Of a DNA stretch of 34,838 nt, positions 1 through 7,502 are shown one piece after another. This DNA comes from an uncultured Bacteroidales bacterium (GTDB taxonomy: Bacteria; Bacteroidota; Bacteroidia; Bacteroidales; UBA932), in the NCBI GenBank assembly GCA_900546445.1, contig URCV01000015.1, positions 1 to 34,838 of the forward strand. Reading direction: 5' to 3'. Position 1 is the stretch's first letter; every line of letters begins with the position of its first letter. Both the position numbers and the translations under genes were made by a program. The notes beneath the pieces were generated by a model, which was not told where the DNA came from, made no database searches, and worked only from the letters and a program-made list of their open reading frames with translations.

Positions 1-256
1 AGATACGCTTCTAGATGGTGCGGTATCCGAAGGTGTACTGTACTTTCGTACACCTTTAGGTCGCACCCTTACCAGAATGCTGTAGAATGCAGCTGGTGTT
101 CAAAGGTGTTTTTCGGGTTGAGAGCAATGCCATCCACGGCTTAGTGGAGACCCGTCCGAAGGGTGTCTTTGCTGCGAGCGAAAACGACATTTTTCCTCCA
201 GGAAACCAACTAAAAATCACGAAGGCCGGCTGAATTAACAGTCGGCCTTCGTTTTC
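1..256 (+). ncRNA. 3' part of a probable structured RNA, truncated by window edge
   Basis: No convincing protein is encoded here, but the sequence folds into consecutive helices. GGTGCG (17-22) pairs with CGCACC (62-67) and encloses a perfect 9-bp hairpin, AAGGTGTAC (30-38) with GTACACCTT (48-56). ACCAG (71-75) pairs with CTGGT (93-97). AGCAA (123-127) pairs with TTGCT (169-173) and encloses hairpin TCCAC/GTGGA (133-137/144-148) and a second imperfect hairpin (148-168). ATTTTT (189-194) pairs with AAAAAT (212-217). An intrinsic terminator follows at 221-256, which sets the likely strand and 3' end. I looked for signatures of tmRNA, RNase P RNA, SRP RNA and common riboswitches and did not recognise any. 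The first 84 bases also read open in frame 2 to a TAG, so a truncated protein C-terminus there cannot be excluded. Confidence 0.4.
221..256 (+). terminator. intrinsic terminator, possibly bidirectional
   Basis: GAAGGCCG (221-228) pairs with CGGCCTTC (243-250) across a 14-base loop, followed by GTTTTC on the + strand. On the - strand the same stem is followed by GTGATTTTTAG, and the stop of the GH109 gene lies 9 bases away. The hairpin could therefore terminate both the + strand transcript from 1-220 and the - strand GH109 mRNA. Confidence 0.75.
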
Positions 257-264
257 AAACCGCA

Positions 265-1659
265 TCATAGCGCGAAATGAACTCCGTTTAGTTTATTCCA
301 TTCGCCTCGAGTGAAGTCAGGCATATCGACAGGAGCGCTTCCGTGAAGGATGGACACTTCCGAGAGTTCCACAAGACTACTCCACTCCGCAGCGTCGTAG
401 ACATCTTGGTCAAGCGGAAGACCATTATGCAGACAATAAACCAGACGGTAATCCATTATGAAATCCATACCACCGTGGCCGCCCACCTTTTTCGCAAGCG
501 CGAGCACATCCTTCGTTATAGGATGTTGATACTCGGCCATAAGCTTTTTACGCACCTCCTCCGAGACGAAACTCTCCGCATCTAATTTTTCAAAATCAGG
601 TTCCCCATCGAACTTAACCTCACCCAGAGCAAACCCTTCTACAGGATACTTATTGGCAAACCCCTTAGTACCGGTAAGCTGGAACATACGGCTATAAGGA
701 CGTGGGTTATAGGTATCGTGTTGCACTTCGATGGTCTTGCCCTTACGGGTACGAATGTAGGTAGCCATATGGTCGCCGTTAGCATATTCACGATCCCCAT
801 AACGCTTTTCGCTCAAGTCGCGGCCGTGGAACGAATCCGTATCCATCGACACCAGATAATCCATCTTATCTCCGCGATGAATGTTCAAAGCCATGGCCAC
901 AGGGCCTATTCCGTGAGTCGGATACACGTCTCCGCGGTGGACCTTGTTATATTCCATACGCCAATCCCCCTGATACAAATCCCAATACGGGTCGAGATTA
1001 TGGATATATGCCCCTTCCACGTGGACTATCTCCCCGAACAGCCCCTTCTGTGCCATATTCAGCGAAGTGAGCTCAAAATCGTCGTAGACACAATTCTCAA
1101 GCATCATACAGTGCTTACGCGTGCGCTCCGAAGTGTTCACAAGCTGCCAACACTCCTCGATACTGGTCGCCGCAGGCACCTCCACAGCCACGTGCTTCCC
1201 GTGCTCCATAGCATAAACCGCCATCTTCGTATGATACTGCCACGGCACTGCCAGATAGATCAAATCGATGTCGTCCCTATCGCAGACCTGCATCCAAGCA
1301 TCTTCACCCCAGTAGCCGGCCACATCGCATACTCCCCTTTCGGCCAATGCCTTCTGCTGGGCCTCTACCCTATTCTGAAGCAAATCACAGAGCGCGACTA
1401 TCGTGGCATTCTCCAGATAAGTGAAGCGCATTACGGCTCCTGGCCCTCTCATTCCCAGGCCAATGAATCCCACGCGTACATTCTCGATAGGCTCAGCTGC
1501 AAATCCCAGCATAGACTGCTGGTCGGCAGGGCGCGCCGGGGTATTATACACGATCCTACCGTTCCTGACGGTATATCCATATTCGTCCTTCTGCGTACAA
1601 GAAAGCAGAAAAAGAGAAAAAAGCAGCACGAAGGCCGCACGAAAAGTATTTCTATACAT
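265..1659 (-). CDS. GH109-type Gfo/Idh/MocA lipoprotein (alpha-N-acetylgalactosaminidase family)
   Basis: The 464-aa protein has a lipoprotein signal peptide ending in LLSC (Cys21), so it is probably membrane-anchored and faces the periplasm or surface. It then shows a Rossmann NAD-binding segment with VGFIGLGMRG, the EVPAA segment, CMMLENC, and YPTHGIGPVA. This pattern matches GH109, the NAD-dependent glycosidases that release terminal alpha-N-acetylgalactosamine by an oxidation-elimination route. The lipobox and the GH109-like blocks are seen in the sequence; the mechanism is family knowledge; the exact sugar is inferred. The gene stands alone on the - strand, divergent from the EamA gene, with a terminator just beyond its stop. 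Two overlapping TATTTTTG -7 motifs lie upstream. A related Gfo/Idh/MocA oxidoreductase without glycosidase activity is the main alternative. Confidence 0.85.
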   Translation of the reverse strand: MYRNTFRAAFVLLFSLFLLSCTQKDEYGYTVRNGRIVYNTPARPADQQSMLGFAAEPIENVRVGFIGLGMRGPGAVMRFTYLENATIVALCDLLQNRVEAQQKALAERGVCDVAGYWGEDAWMQVCDRDDIDLIYLAVPWQYHTKMAVYAMEHGKHVAVEVPAATSIEECWQLVNTSERTRKHCMMLENCVYDDFELTSLNMAQKGLFGEIVHVEGAYIHNLDPYWDLYQGDWRMEYNKVHRGDVYPTHGIGPVAMALNIHRGDKMDYLVSMDTDSFHGRDLSEKRYGDREYANGDHMATYIRTRKGKTIEVQHDTYNPRPYSRMFQLTGTKGFANKYPVEGFALGEVKFDGEPDFEKLDAESFVSEEVRKKLMAEYQHPITKDVLALAKKVGGHGGMDFIMDYRLVYCLHNGLPLDQDVYDAAEWSSLVELSEVSILHGSAPVDMPDFTRGEWNKLNGVHFAL

Positions 1660-1682
1660 AAGTAGTAGTGTGTTTAATTACC

Positions 1683-1698
1683 CAAAAATACAAAAATA
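1683..1698 (-). promoter_or_regulatory. two tandem -7 motifs upstream of the GH109 gene
   Basis: Read on the - strand, TATTTTTG occurs at 1698-1691 and again at 1690-1683, both matching the Bacteroidota -7 consensus TAnnTTTG. They lie 24-39 bases before the start codon. A TTTG that could act as -33 sits at 1725-1722, but its spacing (23 bases to the first motif) is a little long. Assigned on motif only. Confidence 0.45.
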
Positions 1699-1703
1699 TG
1701 TGG

Positions 1704-1711
1704 TAAATTTG
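1704..1711 (+). promoter_or_regulatory. -7 promoter motif for the EamA-recO unit
   Basis: TAAATTTG matches the Bacteroidota -7 consensus TAnnTTTG, 21 bases before the ATG at 1733. I see no clear TTTG at the -33 position. It is placed back to back with the motifs serving the divergent GH109 gene. Confidence 0.45.
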
Positions 1712-1732
1712 CATCCGAAAACAAAAAATCAA

Positions 1733-2584
1733 ATGTGGTTATATCTGGCTCTAGGTTCAGCCCTGTTTTTAGGGCTCTATGACATAGCGAAAAAGAAAGC
1801 ATCCGAAAATAACGGAGTACTTCAAGTACTTTTCGTGGCGACGGCCCTGTCGACGCTATTTCTCATTCCGTGGCTTTTCAAATACGAAAGCGACATCCAC
1901 TCTCACCTGCTTCTACTCATAAAGGCAATCATAGTCACCACCTCGTGGATAAGCGGAATGGTAGCGCTCAAGCTCCTACCCATCACTACGGTAAGTACGA
2001 TGAAAGCCACCAGGCCCTTCATCGTGGTGCTATTCTCCATAATTCTTTTCGGAGAGAGGCTAAACGCTCTCCAATGGTCCGGCGTAGCCACAGCCTTCAT
2101 AGCGTTAATGCTCCTAAGCCGCTCCAGCAAACAGGAAGGCATCACGTTCAAGAGTAACGGCGGTATGCTGGCGATGTGCATCTCCATCATCAGCGGAGTA
2201 ATCAGTGCCCTGTACGACAAGCATATAATTACCGGATTCGAGCCACTGTTCGTGCAGAGCTGGGGTAACTTCTACATCACCATCCTGCTGGGAATCTGCT
2301 TGGGAGTGCGTCGATGGGTCCAAAAGGAAAAGACGGGCATCAAATGGGACTGGACACTGGTGCTGATTGCACTACTGATAACGGGCGCAGACGCTATGTA
2401 CTTCTTCGCACTAAAACAAGAAGGAGCGATACTTTCGGTAGTATCCCTTCTCAGGCGATGCTCCGTTCTGGTTACGTTCGTAGCGGGAGCCTTCTTCTTC
2501 AAGGAAAAGCACGTCGCGCGTAAGGCAATCAATATCGCCGTACTGATGCTCGGTATGGTTCTTCTGCTTCTCGGCTCCAAATAA
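1733..2584 (+). CDS. EamA/DMT-family transporter
   Basis: This 283-aa protein is almost entirely hydrophobic and has about ten predicted membrane spans, in the two-fold repeated arrangement expected of drug/metabolite (EamA) transporters. Conserved-looking features include the re-entrant stretch STMKATRPFIVVLFSIILFGE at the end of the first half and the matching SLLRRCSVLVTFVAGAFFFKE in the second half. The reading frame is open back to 1421, but the start at 1733 is chosen because it begins with the first membrane helix (MWLYLALGSALFLGLYD) and follows a -7 motif; the longer form would run back into the divergent GH109 gene. The substrate cannot be read from the sequence. The stop codon directly abuts the recO start, so the two are co-transcribed. 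Confidence 0.85.
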   Translation: MWLYLALGSALFLGLYDIAKKKASENNGVLQVLFVATALSTLFLIPWLFKYESDIHSHLLLLIKAIIVTTSWISGMVALKLLPITTVSTMKATRPFIVVLFSIILFGERLNALQWSGVATAFIALMLLSRSSKQEGITFKSNGGMLAMCISIISGVISALYDKHIITGFEPLFVQSWGNFYITILLGICLGVRRWVQKEKTGIKWDWTLVLIALLITGADAMYFFALKQEGAILSVVSLLRRCSVLVTFVAGAFFFKEKHVARKAINIAVLMLGMVLLLLGSK

Positions 2585-3241
2585 ATGGGACATAGCACAG
2601 ACATAGAGCTAATCATACTCGCCACCACGAAGGTAGGTGACTCCTCGGCAGTCATTCACACGCTAAGCCGCGAATACGGCAGGCGCAGCTTCATAGTAGG
2701 CATAGGGAAAAACACGAGAATGTCCCTGTTCCTGCCGCTGAACATCTTACAGTGTAAAGTTATGGAAAACCCTCGCACCGACCTCTGGCGAGCCTCAGCT
2801 TTCACATCGGTCTTTCCGCTGAACGGACTGCGAAGCGACATAAGGAAAAATACCATCACGCTTTTCCTCAGCGAAGTGCTGTATAGAAGCCTCCACGACG
2901 GAGTCTACGAAGACCACCTCTATGAGTGGTGTAAGGAGATGATACTGACACTTGACTCTCTAACCGACGACTACGCTTCCTTCCACCTGAGATTCCTCTT
3001 CGAATATGCGGCGGTACTAGGATTCAGTCCGGACATAGAAAGCCTCGCACCTTTCGCCGGGGAGCACTACGAAGACATCCGGAACCTTCTCGAAGCCGAC
3101 CTCACGGGATTCCTGCTCTATCCTCTTAACGGCACAAGCAGAAGCGAAATCGCCGAAGCACTGCTTGAGTACCTCGGCGTCCACCTGGATTACCATCTTA
3201 ACATCCAGTCATTAGATGTGCTTCGAGAACTATTCCGATAG
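2585..3241 (+). CDS. recO: DNA repair protein RecO
   Basis: The 218-aa protein has the RecO layout: an N-terminal OB-fold beginning with the typical phrase LATTKVGDSSAVIHTLSREYG, then an all-helical C-terminal domain. RecO anneals complementary single strands and helps RecR load RecA at gaps covered by SSB. No CxxC zinc-binding cysteines are visible, as in the E. coli form. It is slightly short compared with E. coli RecO (about 240 aa). The ATG follows immediately after the upstream TAA with no spacer, implying translational coupling to the EamA transporter. Its 3' end overlaps the convergent rdgB gene by 12 bases. Confidence 0.88.
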   Translation: MGHSTDIELIILATTKVGDSSAVIHTLSREYGRRSFIVGIGKNTRMSLFLPLNILQCKVMENPRTDLWRASAFTSVFPLNGLRSDIRKNTITLFLSEVLYRSLHDGVYEDHLYEWCKEMILTLDSLTDDYASFHLRFLFEYAAVLGFSPDIESLAPFAGEHYEDIRNLLEADLTGFLLYPLNGTSRSEIAEALLEYLGVHLDYHLNIQSLDVLRELFR

Positions 3242-3817
3242 TGCCCCACGCATCTGCATAAGAGCCTTATAACGGTGCGAGATACCGTTTTTCACATCTT
3301 CTCCCAGTTCGGCCAATGTCATCTGCGGATATTCGTTCGGAATGAACACGGGATCGTACCCAAACCCGAGCTCGCCCCTCTTCTCCAGCGCTATCTGCCC
3401 CTCCAGAACGCCCCTGAACTGCCTGACCACATCGCCATTTATCAGAGTCACCACACACACGAACCTCGCAGTGCGGGCCTTTTCCGGCCTTAATGCCAAT
3501 TCCCTCAGGAGCTTGTCCATATTATCGTCGAAATCGCATTGCGGCCCCGCGTACCTCGCGGTATAGACTCCGGGAGCCCCACCGAGCGCATCGACTTCGA
3601 GACCCGAATCATCGGCAAAACACATTACACCCTGCGGAATCCTGTCACTTATATATTTAGCTTTCAACAAGCTATTTTCCTCCAGCGTAGAGCCCGTCTC
3701 CTCGGCTTCTCCCTCCACGCCCAATTCGGCAGGGCTTAGGATTTCATAGGACGGGCCGAGAATCTCGCGCGCCTCGCGCAGCTTTCCCTTATTTCCCGTA
3801 GCGAAGACTAATCTCAT
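3230..3817 (-). CDS. rdgB: non-canonical purine NTP pyrophosphatase (RdgB/HAM1)
   Basis: The 195-aa length is normal for this family. The N-terminal ATGNKGK nucleotide-binding motif, the metal/catalytic segment FADDSGLEVDALGGAPGVYTARY, GFGYDPVFIP, and the C-terminal ISHRYKAL are all present. The enzyme hydrolyses dITP, XTP and ITP to monophosphates, keeping deaminated purines out of DNA and RNA in the cytoplasm. It is the last gene of a five-gene operon and its ATG overlaps the stop of the S41 protease gene as ATGA. Its 3' end runs 12 bases into recO on the opposite strand. Confidence 0.95.
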   Translation of the reverse strand: MRLVFATGNKGKLREAREILGPSYEILSPAELGVEGEAEETGSTLEENSLLKAKYISDRIPQGVMCFADDSGLEVDALGGAPGVYTARYAGPQCDFDDNMDKLLRELALRPEKARTARFVCVVTLINGDVVRQFRGVLEGQIALEKRGELGFGYDPVFIPNEYPQMTLAELGEDVKNGISHRYKALMQMRGALSE

Positions 3818-5307
3818 AGAACGGATTTTTTAGTAAGCGCCTCCTTAAGCTGCGTATCGTACTGAAGCCTATGCTTTACGCCAGCCTCCTGATAGTAATA
3901 GCGAGTCACTATCTCCTCTTCGATGAAAGGCTTTATCTGCTCGTGATTTATGTTCTTCACGGACTCCTTGGCATTGTCCTTCACGAAAGGCAGGACGTAT
4001 TCTACGAAGTCGTCGAACTCGGTAAAATCGAACTCGCATTCGGGAGCTATGGTCGGATGAGACATCTTATAGTGAAGGGCGTATTGGCCCACTATACCGC
4101 TAAGAACCAGAGAGTAGATGACATCGTCGTATTCCGGGCCCTCGATTACGATGTCCGGGGTTATTCCACCGCCGTCGCGCACTTCCCTACCCTTCAGCGT
4201 CTTGAATACGTGGGTAAGCGAATCCGGAATGTGTCCTACGCTGCCGTCCGGATTACGATGAGAGTAGTCTATGGCCTGCACGCAGCGCCCGGAAGGGGTG
4301 TAATACTTGGCCACGGTAATTTTCAATTGGCCACCGAAAGGAAGAGGACGAACATTCTGCACGAGGCCCTTTCCGAAGGTACGGGTGCCTATTATGGTAG
4401 CACGGTCGAGGTCCTGGAGAGCACCGCTCACGATTTCGGACGAAGATGCCGAGCCGCCGTCGACCAGCACCACCAGCTCCAATTTCTCGTCGAGTGCGTC
4501 CTTGTCCGTCCTGTATACTTCGGCATTCTGTCCGTCGCGTCCACGTGAAGTCACTACGAGCGAATTCTTAGGCACGAAGATGGACACTATGTCTATGGCC
4601 TCCTTCATAAGTCCGCCGCCGTTACCGCGAAGGTCGAGCACCAGCTTGGTCATACCCTGAGCCTTAAGCTGGGCGACTGTGGTGCGCATCTGCTCGGCGA
4701 CTCCCTCCGTAAAGCCCGTCTGGCAGATATATCCCGTCTTAGGTTCTATCATACCGGCGTATTGGATGTCAGGAAGATGAATCTTTTCGCGGCGTACCTT
4801 TACCTTAAGCGTGTCCGAGGTATTCACTTTCTTAACCAGAAACTCCACTATGGTGCCGGGCTGGCCCTTCATCTTTTCGGAGCACTGCGCAGATGTGAGA
4901 GGAGTCACGTCTTCGCCGTTTATTCTAAGTATCTGGTCTCCTGATTCCATTCCGGCCTTCACGCAAGGTGAGCCGGCATAGGGTTCATTGATGTAGACAT
5001 TGTCATTATCCGGCTTATAGATAATGGCACCTATTCCGCCATAGACACCGCCTATCTGAAGGGTAAAATCCTCCACCTCCTCTTCAGGCACATATATGGT
5101 GTAAGGGTCAAGTTCCTTCAGCATAGCGTTAATCGCCGCCTTTTCCATCTTGGAAACCGGAAGCGTGTCCACATAGGATTTGTCCAGCTCCTTGATAATG
5201 GAGCTTTGAATCTGCATCCAGCGGGCAAGCCTGAAATCCTTTGACTGTCCGTAAGATATGCCGGACAGCGCCAGACAGGCCGACAACACAATCACTGCCT
5301 TTCTCAT
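3814..5307 (-). CDS. S41-family C-terminal processing peptidase with PDZ domain
   Basis: The start at 5307 gives a 497-aa protein. It is preferred over the in-frame ATG at 5322 because it begins a normal signal peptide (MRKAVIVLSACLALSGISYG), forms an ATGA overlap with the preceding gene, and has GGAGG at an ideal distance upstream. Domains in order: signal peptide, N-terminal helical segment, PDZ domain (about 80-165, with GGIG and AGSPCVKAGMESGDQI), then the S41 catalytic fold with LDLRGNGGG, the nucleophile region GGSASSSEI, and the lysine segment RTFGKGLVQ. The Ser-Lys dyad is therefore intact. Family members trim the C termini of exported proteins in the periplasm. The native substrate is unknown. 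Confidence 0.93.
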   Translation of the reverse strand: MRKAVIVLSACLALSGISYGQSKDFRLARWMQIQSSIIKELDKSYVDTLPVSKMEKAAINAMLKELDPYTIYVPEEEVEDFTLQIGGVYGGIGAIIYKPDNDNVYINEPYAGSPCVKAGMESGDQILRINGEDVTPLTSAQCSEKMKGQPGTIVEFLVKKVNTSDTLKVKVRREKIHLPDIQYAGMIEPKTGYICQTGFTEGVAEQMRTTVAQLKAQGMTKLVLDLRGNGGGLMKEAIDIVSIFVPKNSLVVTSRGRDGQNAEVYRTDKDALDEKLELVVLVDGGSASSSEIVSGALQDLDRATIIGTRTFGKGLVQNVRPLPFGGQLKITVAKYYTPSGRCVQAIDYSHRNPDGSVGHIPDSLTHVFKTLKGREVRDGGGITPDIVIEGPEYDDVIYSLVLSGIVGQYALHYKMSHPTIAPECEFDFTEFDDFVEYVLPFVKDNAKESVKNINHEQIKPFIEEEIVTRYYYQEAGVKHRLQYDTQLKEALTKKSVL

Positions 5308-6554
5308 AAATTTTCCTCCCATTTATAAATCTTGTCGCCGCGCTTTAGTCTTCCCGGTGCAGGTACCGCCACTGAGCATCTGGTGCCTTTAGTCGCGATG
5401 TCGGCATTTTGGAAATCTACGCGCATATCCTCTACGGTAAACTCCTCCACGCCTGTAGTCTGACCTATTCCCATCACCTTATCTCCCTTCTGCAGCGGTG
5501 CGCTCTCGACCAAAATCTCCGCGACGCCTATCTTGTCGAACCAATTCGTCACTTTCCCGACATAGACCTTCTTCAGCTTGGCCTGACTGCCGTAGACTTC
5601 GCTCCACTGTCCCAAATATGCGCCCTGATAGTAGCCGTCCCAGAATCCGCGGTTGAACACCTCGCTCAGCGAATCCTTCAGTTTCCCGGCCAATTCCGGA
5701 GTGTACCTGCCTTCGCACACTGCATCTGCCGCAGTCCTGTAGCACTGGGCACAACGCTTCACATACTCCGCGCTGCGAGCTCTACCCTCTATCTTGAAGA
5801 CCTTCACCCCGGCATCTATGATCTTGTCCATAAACTCGATGGTGCAGAGGTCCTTCGGCGACATTATGTATTTGTTCTCAATATCCAGCTTGTTCCCGGT
5901 CTCGAGGTCAGTCACCTCATAGCCGCGACGGCATATCTGATAGCACGCTCCCCGATTGGCCGATGCCCCGTAGGCGTGCAGGCTCAGATAGCATTTTCCG
6001 CTGATAGCCATACACAAAGCACCGTGGGCGAACATCTCGATGCGGACCAATTGGCCTGAAGGGCCCTTGATCTGCTCCCGCACGATAGTCTCGTATATGC
6101 TCTTGACCTGTCCCAAGTTCAATTCGCGCGCCAGCACGACCACATCCGCCCATTGTGCATAAAATTTGAGCGCTTGTGCATTCGAAATCGACAGCTGTGT
6201 GGAAATATGCACTTCCAGGCCAATCTCCCTACACATCAGAATCGCTGCCATATCCGAGGCGATTACCGCGCTCACCCCGGCCTGCTTCGCAGCCAACAGG
6301 GCTTCGCGTGCATCTTCGATATCCTCAGGATAGAGGCAGATATTCAGCGTGAGATAGGACTTCACGCCGGCCTTTCGACATATCTCCACCACCTTCTGAA
6401 GGTCTTCAGGGGCGAAATTGTTAGCCGAATGGCTACGCATATTCAACTTTCCGACACCGAAATACACGGAATCGGCACCACCTTGTATGGCAGCTTGAAG
6501 GCACTCGAAATTGCCCGCAGGCGCCATTATCTCCAATTCTTTCTTATCCATCAT
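5304..6554 (-). CDS. peptidase U32 family protein, TrhP/YegQ-like
   Basis: This 416-aa protein begins MAPAGNFECLQAAIQGGADSVYFG, typical of the U32 TIM-barrel. It contains the full U32 signature EMFAHGALCMAISGKCYLS, then a cysteine cluster (GACYQICRR, CAQC) that in TrhP-type relatives goes with an Fe-S cluster and prephenate-dependent 5-hydroxylation of uridine 34 in tRNA. The length matches YegQ/TrhP (about 450 aa) better than the longer RlhA group. The old collagenase label for the family is not supported by anything visible here. Its ATG overlaps the stop of the prenyltransferase gene; two consecutive ATGs (6554 and 6551) are possible starts, and GGAAGAG upstream would suit either. Confidence 0.85.
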   Translation of the reverse strand: MMDKKELEIMAPAGNFECLQAAIQGGADSVYFGVGKLNMRSHSANNFAPEDLQKVVEICRKAGVKSYLTLNICLYPEDIEDAREALLAAKQAGVSAVIASDMAAILMCREIGLEVHISTQLSISNAQALKFYAQWADVVVLARELNLGQVKSIYETIVREQIKGPSGQLVRIEMFAHGALCMAISGKCYLSLHAYGASANRGACYQICRRGYEVTDLETGNKLDIENKYIMSPKDLCTIEFMDKIIDAGVKVFKIEGRARSAEYVKRCAQCYRTAADAVCEGRYTPELAGKLKDSLSEVFNRGFWDGYYQGAYLGQWSEVYGSQAKLKKVYVGKVTNWFDKIGVAEILVESAPLQKGDKVMGIGQTTGVEEFTVEDMRVDFQNADIATKGTRCSVAVPAPGRLKRGDKIYKWEENL

Positions 6555-7498
6555 TTTACTCTTCCTACCAGACTGTGCGCGAATTCTTCGAGAATGGCTA
6601 TGTCCTCGCTCGAAAAATCGGCCTCCTTCAAAACGTCTATGGCCTTACGATTATAACTTTCTATCTCTTTCTTAGCATCCGTATCCACTTCCAACTCGGT
6701 GTAGATGGCCTTTACCCTTTCTATGTCGCGTGACTTGAATGCCTCCACGAACTTCTGCGGGTCCTTCGACTTCGAGAAGGCCCTTATGGTGAGCCAGCTC
6801 TTCTTCTGCTGCAGAATATCCCCGCCAATCGGCTTTCCGAATACCTTTTCGTCGCCGAACGCATCGAGATAGTCGTCTGCCACCTGGAAAGCCATACCCA
6901 ACTGATAACCATAGTTATAGAGAGCATCGCACTTTTCCGGGTCGGCGAGCGCTATCATAGCACCCATCTTCGCCGAGCAAGCTATCAGCACGGCTGTCTT
7001 CAGGCCAATCATCTCTTCGTATTCCGACATAGCCACATCGTCGCGCTGCTCGAAATCCATATCGAGCTGCTGTCCTTCACAGACTTGCGCAGCCGTAGTC
7101 GAAAACAACTCCAGCACCTGTCGAACACATTCGCCGGGAGCTTTCGCTATACGCTTGTAGGCATCAATTAGCATCACGTCTCCGCTCAATATGGCAGTAT
7201 CTTCGTTCCACTTCTTCCACACGGTCTGCTGTCCGCGGCGAAGCGGAGAACGGTCCATAATGTCGTCGTGAATCAAAGTAAAGGTGTGGAACACCTCGAT
7301 GGCTTCGGTAGGGCTCAGAATCTGTTCGTTCCACTCGTCCCGAAAAAGGCTGTACGCAAGCAGACAAAGCGTAGGACGGATTCTCTTTCCACCTATCCCT
7401 ATCATATAACGCAGCGGTTCATACAAGCCGCGAGGAGTTTGCGGGAACTCTATGCTGCGAAACAATTCCTCAGTGATGTTTTTAACCTTATCTATCAT
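6551..7498 (-). CDS. polyprenyl synthetase (short-chain isoprenyl diphosphate synthase)
   Basis: The start at 7498 (MIDKVKNITEEL) gives 315 aa. A further upstream in-frame ATG at 7570 lies inside rsgA and is rejected. The first Asp-rich motif is HDDIMD and the second DDYLD, with GGKRIRP and RRGQQTVW in the expected places, so the catalytic set for condensing allylic diphosphate with isopentenyl diphosphate is complete. The aromatic residue five positions before the first motif (in FTLIHDD) is a feature that in characterised enzymes favours short products such as FPP or GGPP; the product length here is inference. Two tandem stops (TAG TAA) end rsgA just before this ATG, so the pair is co-transcribed. 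Confidence 0.9.
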   Translation of the reverse strand: MIDKVKNITEELFRSIEFPQTPRGLYEPLRYMIGIGGKRIRPTLCLLAYSLFRDEWNEQILSPTEAIEVFHTFTLIHDDIMDRSPLRRGQQTVWKKWNEDTAILSGDVMLIDAYKRIAKAPGECVRQVLELFSTTAAQVCEGQQLDMDFEQRDDVAMSEYEEMIGLKTAVLIACSAKMGAMIALADPEKCDALYNYGYQLGMAFQVADDYLDAFGDEKVFGKPIGGDILQQKKSWLTIRAFSKSKDPQKFVEAFKSRDIERVKAIYTELEVDTDAKKEIESYNRKAIDVLKEADFSSEDIAILEEFAHSLVGRVK

Positions 7499-7502
7499 AT
7501 TA

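Noticed and set aside
56..268. 70-codon frame on the - strand at the left edge
   Set aside because: It reads through the terminator and the paired helices and encodes nothing recognisable.
718..1665. 315-codon open frame on the + strand opposite the GH109 gene
   Set aside because: It is the antisense shadow of a gene with clear GH109 motifs; its translation has no recognisable domain or signal.
1421..1732. Upstream extension of the EamA transporter
   Set aside because: It would overlap the divergent GH109 gene and both promoters; the first membrane helix begins at 1733.
5409..6059. 216-codon open frame opposite the U32 gene
   Set aside because: Antisense shadow of a gene with the exact U32 signature.
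5304..6554. Collagenase/peptidase function for the U32 protein
   Set aside because: Length and cysteine pattern fit tRNA hydroxylation proteins (TrhP); no protease site is visible.
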